Shown piece after piece: positions 7,908-16,666 of a DNA stretch of 64,000 bases. The notes beneath the pieces are model-generated. The model did not search any database. It was not told where the DNA came from and worked only from the letters and a program-made list of their open reading frames with translations. Source of the DNA: Streptomyces chromofuscus (GTDB taxonomy: Bacteria; Actinomycetota; Actinomycetes; Streptomycetales; Streptomycetaceae). Location of the stretch: assembly GCF_015160875.1 (NCBI RefSeq), contig NZ_CP063374.1, positions 6,451,501 through 6,515,500 on the forward strand, read 5' to 3'. Made by a program: the position numbers and the translations under genes. The stretch's first letter is position 1, and the number at the start of each line of letters is the position of its first letter.

Positions 7908-8897
7908 TCAGGGCAGGGCGGGGGTGTCCGGGGCGGGGTGGATCGCCGGGTCCGGCGGGGTGCCGGACTCCGGGGGCGGCGCGGCGAGCCGTTCCCGGGC
8001 CACGGCGGTGAACGCCGGACGGCCGGTCCGCACGCCCAGCAGGCCCACGTGGGCCCAGCGGAACGACGCCCGCAGCAGTACCCGTTCGCGCAGGCCCGAC
8101 TGGACGGTGCCGCCGCTTCGCCGGTACGCCGACAGCAGTCGGTCGAGCAGCGGGCGGCCGCCCGCCAGGTACGGGTCGACGAAGTCCGCCGCCGGATCGT
8201 CGAAGGCGGCGTTCGTCCAGTCCAGGACCCCGGTCACCGCGTCCGAGCCGGGGCCGACGAGGGTGTGCCCCGGATGCATGTCGCCGTGTGTGAGCCGGGC
8301 CCGGTGTGCCCAGTGCCGGTCGTCGTCCAGCCAGGACCGCCAGTGCGCGTACCAGCGCTCGGGAAGCGGCACCGCGGTCCGGGCCTCCGTGAGCGTCCGG
8401 GCCAGGTCCTCGCGCGCCAGCCCCGGTTCGCGCGGCGGGACGCCCGCGTCCACGGCCTCCTTCACGGGCACCCGGTGCAGGGCGGCGAGGGTCGCCGCGA
8501 GCGAGGTCACGTACCCGGCGCCGGGCCGCCCGCCGCCCGCCGCGGGGTGCCACTCGTAGCGCAGGGCGGCCGGGTCCTCGAACCCGGCGGGGGCACCCCC
8601 GAGCCGGCGGTACGCGATGAACGCGCGGTCGGCGTGCTCCCAGCGCGGCACCGCCACCGGCAGCGCGGGCCTGACCGCCGTGAGGACGGCCGCCTCCACG
8701 GCGATCCGGTCGGTGCTGCGGCTGCGGCGGGGCAGCCGCAGGATCCAGTCCGCGCCCTCGGTGTCCTCGACCTCGACCACCCGGAAGTCCCAGCCCGCGT
8801 CGTTGAGGACCGCCGTCCCCGGGCGCAGGGACAGTCCCCGGGAGGCGGCCGACTCCAGGGCGGCGGCGAGCACCTCGCGCGGGTCGGCGGCCGTCAC
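7908..8897 (-). CDS. macrolide phosphotransferase-like kinase (APH superfamily)
   Basis: 329-aa kinase-fold antibiotic phosphotransferase. The catalytic loop is THGDMHPGHTLV, with His where aminoglycoside kinases usually have Asn; this His is typical of Mph macrolide 2'-phosphotransferases. The metal-binding motif GVLDWTNAAFDDPAADF follows. The N-lobe has WILRLPRRSRSTDRIAVEA with a candidate nucleotide-binding region. The GTG start at 8897 overlaps the stop of the upstream exporter gene by 4 nt, so export and phosphorylation are likely co-expressed. In this setting self-resistance, or making a phosphorylated inactive intermediate, is the likely role; the substrate is not shown by the sequence. 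Confidence 0.8.
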   Translation of the reverse strand: MTAADPREVLAAALESAASRGLSLRPGTAVLNDAGWDFRVVEVEDTEGADWILRLPRRSRSTDRIAVEAAVLTAVRPALPVAVPRWEHADRAFIAYRRLGGAPAGFEDPAALRYEWHPAAGGGRPGAGYVTSLAATLAALHRVPVKEAVDAGVPPREPGLAREDLARTLTEARTAVPLPERWYAHWRSWLDDDRHWAHRARLTHGDMHPGHTLVGPGSDAVTGVLDWTNAAFDDPAADFVDPYLAGGRPLLDRLLSAYRRSGGTVQSGLRERVLLRASFRWAHVGLLGVRTGRPAFTAVARERLAAPPPESGTPPDPAIHPAPDTPALP

Positions 8898-10255
8898 GCG
8901 GAGGCCGTCCGGTCATCGCCCGCGCCACCGGCTCCCGGGACGGACGCGCTCTCGCCGGAGCCGTCCGCGTCCCGCCGCGCGGTGCCGGTCAGCGAGCCGC
9001 CCAGGACGTAGTCCTCGGGGATGTCGCGCAGGGTGCGCAGCGGCGAGCAGTAGATCCACAGGAACGACAGGGTCGTCGCGAGGCCCGCGATCCACAAGGT
9101 GGTCCGGGCGCCCAGGAGTTGGCCGAGGAGTCCGCCGAGGACCGCGCCCAGGGGCAGGGTGCTCCACACCAGCAGCCGGTTGAAGGCGCTGACCCGGCCG
9201 AGCAGCCGGTCCGGGGTGATGGACTGGCGGAAGGTGACGACGATGACGTTGTAGACGACCATGCCCGCCGAGGAGACGAACAGGCCCACGCTGACCAGGG
9301 AGAGCCGCCACCCGGTGTCCACCAGCGGCACCATCGTGAAGCCCGCGCCCGCCACCAGTGTGGCCTTCCAGATCGCCGGTCCGTGTCCCAGCCGGCGCGC
9401 CGCCCTGGCCGCCAGCACCCCGCCGAGCAGGCCGCCGATGCCCTCGAAGGTCAGCAGCAGACCGATGACGCCCGCGCTCAGGTCCAGGTCACGGGCGAGC
9501 AGGACCGGGATCATCGGAGTGCCCACGGCCCAGAAGAGGTTGAAGCAGGCGGTGCTGAGGGAGGTGCGCCGCAACAGGACGTCGCCCAGGACCGCGCGCA
9601 GTCCCTCGGCGGCGTCCTTCCGCCACGAGACGGGCTCCCCGTCGGCGCGACCGGGCAGCGGCTCCCGCCCCCGTACCAGCAGCACGCAGACCGCCGACCA
9701 CAGATAGCCGCCGACCGACACCAGGACGGCCACCGGCGCGGCCAGCGCCTGCACCAGGGCGCCGCCGAGCCCCGGTCCGGCCGCCTGCGCCACCGACTGG
9801 ACCACCTGGAGCCGGGTGTTCGCGTCGATCAGCCGCTCCCGCGGCACCAGCGAGGGTACGTAACTCGCGTACCCCACCTCGAAGAAGACGGTGAGCAGGC
9901 CGAATACGAAGGCCACGGCGATCAGTTGGGCGGCCGTGAGCAGGCCGGTCCACCAGGCGATCGGGATCCACAGCAGCAGTGCGGCACGGGCGACGTCCGT
10001 GGCCAGCAGCAGCGGGCGCTTGCGCACCCGGTCCGCCCACACGCCGGCCGGGACGCTCGCCAGCAGGTAGGGCAGCGACTCGGCGGCCGACAGGGCCCCC
10101 ACCTCCAGCGGGGAGGCGTCCAGACTGACCACCGCCACCAGCGGCAGGGCCAGCGTCAGGATCTGCGTGCCGAATTGACTGATGCTGTCCGCGAGAAAGA
10201 TCTGACGGAAATCGCCCAGCCGCAGAATGCTGTCGGCCGGAATTTTTGGGCGCAT
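8894..10255 (-). CDS. MFS exporter (EntS-like)
   Basis: 453-aa major facilitator protein with about 12 hydrophobic segments, starting MRPKIPADSILRLGDFRQIF. The MFS loop signature after TM2 is present (PAGVWADRVRKRPLLLATD). The C-terminal tail is hydrophilic and Gly/Ser/Ala-rich. No ribosome site precedes the ATG at 10255 and TATTAC lies four bases before it, so the gene may be leaderless; this is a guess. First gene of a minus-strand unit with the Mph-like kinase and the free PCP, divergent from the large biosynthetic operon. Probably exports the cluster product. Confidence 0.85.
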   Translation of the reverse strand: MRPKIPADSILRLGDFRQIFLADSISQFGTQILTLALPLVAVVSLDASPLEVGALSAAESLPYLLASVPAGVWADRVRKRPLLLATDVARAALLLWIPIAWWTGLLTAAQLIAVAFVFGLLTVFFEVGYASYVPSLVPRERLIDANTRLQVVQSVAQAAGPGLGGALVQALAAPVAVLVSVGGYLWSAVCVLLVRGREPLPGRADGEPVSWRKDAAEGLRAVLGDVLLRRTSLSTACFNLFWAVGTPMIPVLLARDLDLSAGVIGLLLTFEGIGGLLGGVLAARAARRLGHGPAIWKATLVAGAGFTMVPLVDTGWRLSLVSVGLFVSSAGMVVYNVIVVTFRQSITPDRLLGRVSAFNRLLVWSTLPLGAVLGGLLGQLLGARTTLWIAGLATTLSFLWIYCSPLRTLRDIPEDYVLGGSLTGTARRDADGSGESASVPGAGGAGDDRTASA

Positions 10256-10454
10256 GGCGGTAATAGTGCCATGGGAAACTCGACAGGTCACTAGTGCGTC
10301 GGTGCGAGGAGCGCGAAAGCGGCCGACCCCGGACGGACCGGGTGGCCTCCACCGGTCCGGGAAGCCCGCCGGACGGCCGATAGCACCCCAACCACGTGCT
10401 GGAACAGGTGCCTTGGCCGGTGAGTGTCGGGGGCCGGGGGCGGGGGGCGGCCCT

Positions 10455-10492
10455 GTCACGTACTCGCGTTACTTGTGACTGCCACGTACTTG
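10455..10492. promoter_or_regulatory. paired CACGTACT repeats in the divergent promoter region
   Basis: The 355-bp interval 10256-10610 separates the exporter unit from the main operon and carries no gene. Within it CACGTACTCG (10457-10466) recurs as CACGTACTTG (10483-10492), 26 bp apart, and GTCAC (10455) is inverted as GTGAC (10475). Such spacing fits a dimeric regulator contacting successive helical turns. Which regulator binds is unknown. Confidence 0.35.
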
Positions 10493-10610
10493 TTGATGTA
10501 ATTGGGGAAGTCGCCACCGATTTACTCCCCGCCGATCCGAGGCGCATTGCAGCTGCCCGGACTCGCCGTTCACCGATTTCCACGAGCCCTTATCCCGTGA
10601 GGTTTTCTTC

Positions 10611-11762
10611 GTGTCACGGACTCGAATTGAATTCAACGCATCGCGCCCTGCGGAGCCTCCGGCACTGGAGGAGTGGTACCGGCGCAGGCTCGGCCGGGCC
10701 GAGCGGGACATCAGCTCCAGCGGAGTACACCCCTACACCTACGCCGAACTGCGTCGGCTGACCGGACTTCAGGCGACCGACCTCGACGGCATCCTCGTCG
10801 ACGACAGCACCTCGCAGGGCTCGCCCGAGCTCCGCCGGGCCATCGCCGACCGCTACCTGCCCGGCGGAGCCGACCGCGTCATGGTCACCCACGGCTCCAG
10901 CGAGGCGATCGCCCTGACTCTGGAGACGCTGCTCGGGCCCGGCGACCGGGTGGTACTGCCGGACATGCTCTACCACTCGCTCGCCCACTACCCGCGGGCG
11001 GCCGGCTGCGTCCTGCACCCCGTGCCGCTGGACGCGTTCACCACCGCCGACACCGACCCGCGGGCCCTGGAGCGGACGATCCCCGCGGACACCCGGGCGG
11101 TGATCGTCAACTTCCCGCACAACCCGACGGGTGTCACCCTCACCAACACCGCGTACCGCAGGCTGCTCGACCGGGTCGAGCAGATCGGCGCCGTCCTGGT
11201 CTGGGATGCGGCGACGGCCGAGATGAGCTGGGACGGGCCGTCGCTGCCCGACCCCGGTACCCGCCATCCGCTGACCGTCAGCTACGGCACCTTCTCCAAG
11301 GCGTTCGGCCTGCCCGGCCTGCGCGTCGGGTGGTGCGCGGCGCCCGAGGAACTGATCGAACGCAGTTTCACCGTGCGCGACCGCACCACCCTCTTCCTCT
11401 CGCCGCTGGTGGAGGCGGTGGCCACCGCAGCGATGCGCTCCGCGGACGCTCTGATCGCCCCCCGCCGGGCCGAGGCCCGCGCCAATCTGACCGTGCTGGA
11501 GAAGTGGGTCGCCGACCACCAGGGTCTGGTCGCCTGGACGCCGCCGGGCGGAGGGGTCTGCTGTCTGCTGGAGCTGCCCGGCGTCACCGACTCCGAGCGG
11601 TTCTGCGTCGAACTCCTGGAGGAGTACGGCACCTTGCTCGTCCCGGGCACCGCCTTCGGTCGCGAGGGCGCCGTACGGCTGGGATTCGGCGGTGATCAAG
11701 GCGAGTTCACCGACGGCCTGGACACGCTCTCCGCGTTCCTGCACGCCCGGGGCGGCCGGTGA
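10611..11762 (+). CDS. PLP-dependent enzyme of the capreomycidine synthase (VioD/OrfR) type
   Basis: 383-aa fold-type I aminotransferase-like enzyme. PLP contacts: THGSSEA (93-99), NFPHNPTG (167-174), VWDAAT (197-202) and the Schiff-base Lys230 in SYGTFSKAFGLPGLRVGW. In viomycin/capreomycin and streptothricin pathways a homologue cyclises 3-hydroxyarginine, or the dihydroxy form, to capreomycidine or its 4-hydroxy derivative. That assignment rests on general family resemblance plus the hydroxylase at 13769-14797 in the same operon. The GTG at 10611 has GAGG eight bases upstream. First gene of an operon of seven genes with tight or overlapping junctions. Confidence 0.75.
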   Translation: MSRTRIEFNASRPAEPPALEEWYRRRLGRAERDISSSGVHPYTYAELRRLTGLQATDLDGILVDDSTSQGSPELRRAIADRYLPGGADRVMVTHGSSEAIALTLETLLGPGDRVVLPDMLYHSLAHYPRAAGCVLHPVPLDAFTTADTDPRALERTIPADTRAVIVNFPHNPTGVTLTNTAYRRLLDRVEQIGAVLVWDAATAEMSWDGPSLPDPGTRHPLTVSYGTFSKAFGLPGLRVGWCAAPEELIERSFTVRDRTTLFLSPLVEAVATAAMRSADALIAPRRAEARANLTVLEKWVADHQGLVAWTPPGGGVCCLLELPGVTDSERFCVELLEEYGTLLVPGTAFGREGAVRLGFGGDQGEFTDGLDTLSAFLHARGGR

Positions 11763-13762
11763 TGGCGGCCTCCGGCACGGCGGGCGGGGCCGATGCCCTG
11801 TCCCGGCTCTGGCACGAGGTGAGGGCCGCGCACGGCGGCCGTCCCGCCCTCACCGACGGGCGCCGCACCATGACGTACCGTCAGGTCGATGCGGCCGCGC
11901 GGGCCGTGGCCGGCCGGCTGACCGCCGCCGGGGCCGGTCCCGGCCGGTACGTGATGCTCCACGGGCTGGCCCCGATGGACGCCGTCGTGGCCATGCTGGG
12001 GACGCTGGCCGCGGGCGCCGCCTTCGCCGTCCTGGAGGAGGGCCTTCCCGACGCCGCCCGTGCCGCCCGCTGCGCCCGCGTCGACGCGGTGCTCCTCGCC
12101 GGCCGCGACTGCGCGCCCCACGGGACCGCCACCCCGCCCTGGACCGATCTGGGCCCTCAACTGGACGGCACGGCACACGAGTCGGCGCCGACCCCCGACG
12201 ACGGCGGCGCCCCGACCGCCGGCCTGTCCTGCGCGGCCCGGGTCGGCGGGGCGGCGTCCGACCGGCCCGCGTACGCCATGTTCACCTCCGGGTCCACCGG
12301 TGAGCCGAAGGCCGTCGGTATCGGGCGGGAGGCGCTGCACGGCTTCGCGCTGGCGGCCGCCGCCCGGCTGGGCCTCGGCCCCGAGGACCGGTGGCTCCAA
12401 CTGGCCTCCCTCGGCTTCGACGTGGTCGTGGAGGAGGTGTTCCCCGTCCTCGCCCGCGGCGGGACCGTCGTCTGCCGTCCCGGCACCGGCGTACCGGACC
12501 CGGAGGAACTGCACGGCATGCTCGGCGCCCTCGGCGTGACCACCGTGGAGCTGTCCACCCAGTACTGGCGCGAGTACGCGCACTGGCTCGACGTCCGGGG
12601 CGAGACCACCCCCGCCCCGCTGCGCCGGGTGCTGGTCGGCGGCGAGCGCATGGACCCCGACGACTGGCGGCGCTGGGAGCGTGCCGGGCGCGCCGGGCTC
12701 GTGCACGTATACGGGCTGACCGAGTGCACGGTCACCTCCACCATGTACGAGGGGCCGCTGCCGGACGACGCCTCCGAGGTACCGATCGGCACCCCCCTTG
12801 CCAACGCCGAGGTCAGCGTGCGCGACTCCGCCCGGCGGCCGGTACCGCCCGGCACCGTCGGGGAGATCCATATCGGCGGGCCCTCACTGGCCCCCGGCTA
12901 CCTCGGCGATCCGGAGCAGACCGCGCGGCGGTTCGTCACAGGCCCGGAGCCGGGCGGCGGGCGGCTGTACGCCACCGGCGACCTCGGGCGGATCCTGCCC
13001 GATGGCGCTGTGGAGTTCCACGGCCGGGCGGACGACCAGATCAAGATCCGTGGTCACCGGCTCGAACCGGCCTCGGTGGAACGGCTCCTGACCGCCGACC
13101 CCGCGGTCGCCCAGGCCGTCGTCCTGCTGGACGCCCGGAGCCGCGGTTCCCTGCTGGCCTGTCTGGTCCCGGCGGACCCGGCCGCACCCGCGGACGGCGT
13201 GCTGCCGGTCACCGCCGGGCAGCGCGCCCGGCTGCTCGCCAGGGTCACCGCCGAACTGCCCGGCTGGGCCGCGCCCCAGCAGTTGTTCTGGACCGGATCC
13301 CTGCCGAAGAACGACCACGGCAAGGTGGACCGCCGCGCGCTCGCCGCGACCCTCATGACCGCGCAGGCGACGACCGCCGCGCAGGGGACCACCACGGCCG
13401 GGGCAGCCGCGACCACGGACCCGGACCTCACGACCGGCCTGGCGGACGGTGGCGTCGGCGTCCCCGGCACGGACCCGGGCGGGCAGGAGACGCTCGACAC
13501 CGTGCTGCGGCACTTCCGGGTGCTGCTGGCCGACCCCGGGCTGGAGCCCGACGCCGACTTCTTCGCCAGCGGCGGCCAGTCGATTCTCGCCATGCGCCTG
13601 GTCACCGAACTCCGCGCCGACTTCCCCGGGACCGTCGGACTGCGGGCCACGACCGTCTTCGACCATCCGACACCCCGCCGGCTCGCCGAGTGGCTCTCCT
13701 CGGCACGGACCCGCCCCCGTGCGGTGCCGGCACTGTTTCCACCGGCCGTACGTAAGGACTGA
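11759..13762 (+). CDS. NRPS adenylation-carrier didomain (A-PCP)
   Basis: 667 aa, no condensation domain. A core motifs: MFTSGSTGEPKAVGI (174-188), VYGLTECTVTS, LYATGDLGR, GRADDQIKIRGHRLEP and NDHGKVDRRAL. The carrier site is FFASGGQSILAM with Ser608. A pocket read by eye against GrsA gives D-V-E-E-L-G-V-V-T-K; the two Glu suggest a basic amino acid. Placement directly between the two capreomycidine-type genes makes capreomycidine, a hydroxylated form, or arginine the best guess, but I cannot match the code to a known one. The start GTG overlaps the previous stop by 4 nt; an ATG follows immediately. Confidence 0.9.
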   Translation: MMAASGTAGGADALSRLWHEVRAAHGGRPALTDGRRTMTYRQVDAAARAVAGRLTAAGAGPGRYVMLHGLAPMDAVVAMLGTLAAGAAFAVLEEGLPDAARAARCARVDAVLLAGRDCAPHGTATPPWTDLGPQLDGTAHESAPTPDDGGAPTAGLSCAARVGGAASDRPAYAMFTSGSTGEPKAVGIGREALHGFALAAAARLGLGPEDRWLQLASLGFDVVVEEVFPVLARGGTVVCRPGTGVPDPEELHGMLGALGVTTVELSTQYWREYAHWLDVRGETTPAPLRRVLVGGERMDPDDWRRWERAGRAGLVHVYGLTECTVTSTMYEGPLPDDASEVPIGTPLANAEVSVRDSARRPVPPGTVGEIHIGGPSLAPGYLGDPEQTARRFVTGPEPGGGRLYATGDLGRILPDGAVEFHGRADDQIKIRGHRLEPASVERLLTADPAVAQAVVLLDARSRGSLLACLVPADPAAPADGVLPVTAGQRARLLARVTAELPGWAAPQQLFWTGSLPKNDHGKVDRRALAATLMTAQATTAAQGTTTAGAAATTDPDLTTGLADGGVGVPGTDPGGQETLDTVLRHFRVLLADPGLEPDADFFASGGQSILAMRLVTELRADFPGTVGLRATTVFDHPTPRRLAEWLSSARTRPRAVPALFPPAVRKD

Positions 13763-13768
13763 ACTGTT

Positions 13769-14797
13769 ATGGGCACACCTTCCGAGGAGCACGTCCTGCT
13801 GCTGACCCCGGACGAAGCGCGACGGACGGCCGACCTCACGATCCGCGCCGCGGAGCTTTACATCGGCGACGACGACCCGGCCCTCCTGCTCGACCTGCCC
13901 CGGATCGCCGCGGACCTCCCCGTGCGCACCCAGCGCTTCCTGCGCACCTTCGCCATCGACGAGCCCACCGGCTATTGCGTGGTCAGTGGGCACCTCTTCG
14001 ACCAGGACCGCATCGGCCCCACCCCGGAGCACTGGCGGGGCCGCCCCCGCCCCAACCGGGAGTTCCCCGAAGAGGTACTCGTCCTGCTGTACGCGGCGCT
14101 GCTCGGCGAGCCGTTCGGCTGGACCACCCAGCAGGACGGCCGGCTGGTGCACGACATCTTCCCCGTCCGCAGCCACGAGAACGACCAGCTCGGCCTTGGC
14201 AGCAAGGAGCTGCTGACCTGGCACACCGAGGACGCCTTCCACCCGTACCGCGGCGACTACCTGGTGCTGGCCTCCCTGCGCAACCCCGACAAGGTCGCCA
14301 CCACCGTGGGCTCGTACGCCGGCGGAGCGCTGTCCGACGACGACGTGGAGGTGCTGTTCGAGGAACGCTTCCACATCGCCCCCGACGAGTCGCACCTGCC
14401 CAAGAACAACTCCGCCTGCTCCGGCGGCGACGCCGAGCGGTTCGCCACGATCGAGCGGCTGATCCACGAACGCCGCCCGGTGGCCGCCCTGTTCGGCCCG
14501 CGCCAGGAGCCGTACCTGCGGTTGGACCCGTACTTCATGGAGGTTTCCGAGGACGACCCGGAGGCCCGCCGCGCCCTCGACAACCTGATCGCGGTCGTCG
14601 ACTCCGGGCTGTGCGAGGTCGCTCTGGAGCAGGGCGACTGCCTGGTCGTCAACAACCACCGCGTGGTCCACGGCCGGGTGCCCTTCACCGCTCGCTACGA
14701 CGGCACCGACCGCTGGCTCAAGCGCATCAACGTCACCCATGACCTGCGCCGCTCCCGCACCATGCGGGCGAGCGCCGGCAGCCGCCTGATCGGCTGA
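13769..14797 (+). CDS. Fe(II)/2-oxoglutarate arginine beta-hydroxylase (VioC/OrfP type)
   Basis: 342-aa clavaminate-synthase-like oxygenase. The facial triad is His152 and Glu154 in WHTEDAFHPYRGDY and His301 in NNHRVVHGR. The C-terminal DRWLKRINVTHDLRRSR closely resembles my memory of VioC and holds the 2-oxoglutarate-binding Arg. VioC makes (3S)-hydroxyarginine; OrfP of streptothricin dihydroxylates arginine. Which applies here cannot be told from the sequence. Starts six bases after the A-PCP stop, with AAGGA ten bases upstream. It provides the substrate of the PLP enzyme two genes earlier. Confidence 0.88.
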   Translation: MGTPSEEHVLLLTPDEARRTADLTIRAAELYIGDDDPALLLDLPRIAADLPVRTQRFLRTFAIDEPTGYCVVSGHLFDQDRIGPTPEHWRGRPRPNREFPEEVLVLLYAALLGEPFGWTTQQDGRLVHDIFPVRSHENDQLGLGSKELLTWHTEDAFHPYRGDYLVLASLRNPDKVATTVGSYAGGALSDDDVEVLFEERFHIAPDESHLPKNNSACSGGDAERFATIERLIHERRPVAALFGPRQEPYLRLDPYFMEVSEDDPEARRALDNLIAVVDSGLCEVALEQGDCLVVNNHRVVHGRVPFTARYDGTDRWLKRINVTHDLRRSRTMRASAGSRLIG

Positions 14798-14804
14798 GGC
14801 GGCC

Positions 14805-15551
14805 GTGGCAGACCTGCCGGCCCTCACGGTCACCAGCCTGGAGCGGGCACCGGAGCTGGAGCCGGCCGTCGACCGGCTGATCACCGGCAACATGCCCGCG
14901 TTCATGAGCTGGGAGTCGCCCGGCAACTGGCGCTGGCACCGGCTCTACGACACCTACCCCGTCCACCAGCTCTGCGTCCTGGACGAGGAAGGCCGGCTGG
15001 TGGCCGCCGCCAACGGCCTGCCGGTCCCCTGGGACGGCACGGTCGACGGGCTCCCGGGGGGCTCCGACGACGTGCTGGTCTCCGCGTTCGACGGACCCGC
15101 CGCCCGCCCGGACGCCCTGTGCATGCTCTCGGTGAGCGTCTCCGCCCGGCTGCGCGGCAGCGGCCTCGCCGAGCAGCTGCTGACCCGGGCCAGGGACGAG
15201 GCACGGGCCGCGGGCCTGCGCGGCGTCGTCATCCCGGTCCGCCCCACCCGCAAGGCCCGGTACCCACTCGTCCCGATGGCCGACTACGCCCGCTGGCGGC
15301 GGGCGGACGGCACACCGTTCGATCCCTGGCTGGCCACCCACGCCGCGCTGGGCGCCGAACTGCTCGCCCCCTGCGACCGCTCGCTGGTGATCAGCCAGCC
15401 CGCCGCCCGCTGGGAGGAGATCGCCGGACACCCGCTGCCCGGCCCCGCCCGCCACCTCGTACCGGGCGCCCTCGCCCCGCTGGAGGTCTCCGCGGACGGC
15501 GAGGGCGTCTACGCGGAGCCCAACTTCTGGGTGTTCCACCCGGCCACCTGA
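14805..15551 (+). CDS. GNAT-family N-acetyltransferase
   Basis: 248 aa. The acetyl-CoA-binding region is recognisable: LCMLSVSVSARLRGSGLAEQ (from about residue 105) with the R/Q-x-x-G-x-G/A pattern RLRGSGLA. The N-terminal part (FMSWESPGNWRWHRLYDTYP) and the long C-terminal part, with YPLVPMADYARWRRADG, are more specific; I do not place them in a named subgroup. The GTG at 14805 begins seven bases after the hydroxylase stop. It could acetylate an amine of the product for self-protection or act in biosynthesis; streptothricin producers use acetyltransferases for resistance, but similarity to those enzymes is not evident. Confidence 0.75.
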   Translation: MADLPALTVTSLERAPELEPAVDRLITGNMPAFMSWESPGNWRWHRLYDTYPVHQLCVLDEEGRLVAAANGLPVPWDGTVDGLPGGSDDVLVSAFDGPAARPDALCMLSVSVSARLRGSGLAEQLLTRARDEARAAGLRGVVIPVRPTRKARYPLVPMADYARWRRADGTPFDPWLATHAALGAELLAPCDRSLVISQPAARWEEIAGHPLPGPARHLVPGALAPLEVSADGEGVYAEPNFWVFHPAT

Positions 15552-15607
15552 CCCGCTGCACCACCCCCGACCACACCCGAGGAACGACCACACCCGAGGA
15601 GTCGCCC

Positions 15608-16666
15608 ATGCCACCGCTGCGACTGGCCGTCGTCGGCTGCGGAGCCGCCGCCCGGTCCTGTCACCTGACCGCGCTGCCGCACGTCCCGCAGATCCGGCTC
15701 ACCGCCCTGATCGACCCGGACCCCGAGCAGGCCCGTGCCGCCCTCAAGTGGTACACGGACCAGGGCGGCACCGCCGAGGACGTGCTGATCGCCCGCACGG
15801 TGGAGGAGGCCGCCGACGCCTTCGACGCCGCCGTGGTCGCCGTACCGCACACCGCGCACGCCGCCGTCGCCGGCGACCTGCTTGCCCGGGGCAGGCACGT
15901 GCTGCTGGAGAAGCCGATGGCGACCTCCGCCGCGGACGCCGAGGCCCTCGCCGCCGCCGCGGCCGCCGCCCCGGACACCCGGCTGCTGATGGCCCACCCC
16001 CGGCGGCTGTTCCCCGCCAACGCCTGGGTGCGCGGGCTCATCCGGAACGGCGACCTGGGCACCGTCACCCGGGTCCGCTGGACCGAGGGCCACCCCTACA
16101 GCTGGGAGCCGGTCTCCTGGTCGATGTTCGACCGCGCTCTCGCCGGCGGCGGCGTCCTCACCGACACGGCCTCCCACGTCTTCGACATCCTGCTGTGGTG
16201 GCTCGGCCCGGACGTCGAGGTGGTCGACTACGTCGACGACAGCCTCGGCGGGGTCGAGGCCGACGCCGTCGCCACCCTGCGCATCGGGGGAGTGGAGACC
16301 GTGCTGGAGTTCAGCCGGGTCCGCGCCCTCGGCATCAGCTGCGTCGTGACCGGTACCGCCGCCGAGGTGAGCGTCGGCACCGACTTCCCGGCCGGCGAGT
16401 GCACCCTGATCACCGCCTCCGGCGAGGAACTGCACCGCGGCGACGTGAGCGCCGTGCCGCCCGCCCAGGACGAATGGGACGACCTCTTCGTCGAGCAGCT
16501 CCGCAACTTCGCCGACGTGTGCTCCGGCGCGGACGTGGCACCGCACGCCACCGCCGAGGACGGCCTGCGGGTCGCCCGGCTGATCGAGCAGTGCTACACG
16601 GGGCCGGCGCGACGCCCGCTGGCCCAGCCCTGGCTGACCGGGACGATGTCGAGGAGCGCGGCATGA
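15608..16666 (+). CDS. Gfo/Idh/MocA-family oxidoreductase
   Basis: 352-aa NAD(P)-dependent sugar or cyclitol dehydrogenase. The Rossmann start is LAVVGCGAAARSCHL (residues 5-19) and the family signature LLEKPMATSAADAE is followed by MAHPRRLFPANAWVR. The catalytic region is GGGVLTDTASHVFDILLWWL, with Asp/His of the family (D-x-x-x-H). ATG at 15608 after GAGGAG; the stop overlaps the next start by 4 nt. With the epimerase and deacetylase that follow, it probably oxidises or epimerises an NDP-aminosugar; the position attacked is unknown. Confidence 0.88.
   Translation: MPPLRLAVVGCGAAARSCHLTALPHVPQIRLTALIDPDPEQARAALKWYTDQGGTAEDVLIARTVEEAADAFDAAVVAVPHTAHAAVAGDLLARGRHVLLEKPMATSAADAEALAAAAAAAPDTRLLMAHPRRLFPANAWVRGLIRNGDLGTVTRVRWTEGHPYSWEPVSWSMFDRALAGGGVLTDTASHVFDILLWWLGPDVEVVDYVDDSLGGVEADAVATLRIGGVETVLEFSRVRALGISCVVTGTAAEVSVGTDFPAGECTLITASGEELHRGDVSAVPPAQDEWDDLFVEQLRNFADVCSGADVAPHATAEDGLRVARLIEQCYTGPARRPLAQPWLTGTMSRSAA

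Noticed and set aside
12884..14926. 680-aa minus-strand open frame
   Set aside because: Antisense to the A-PCP and hydroxylase genes, both of which have clear catalytic motifs.
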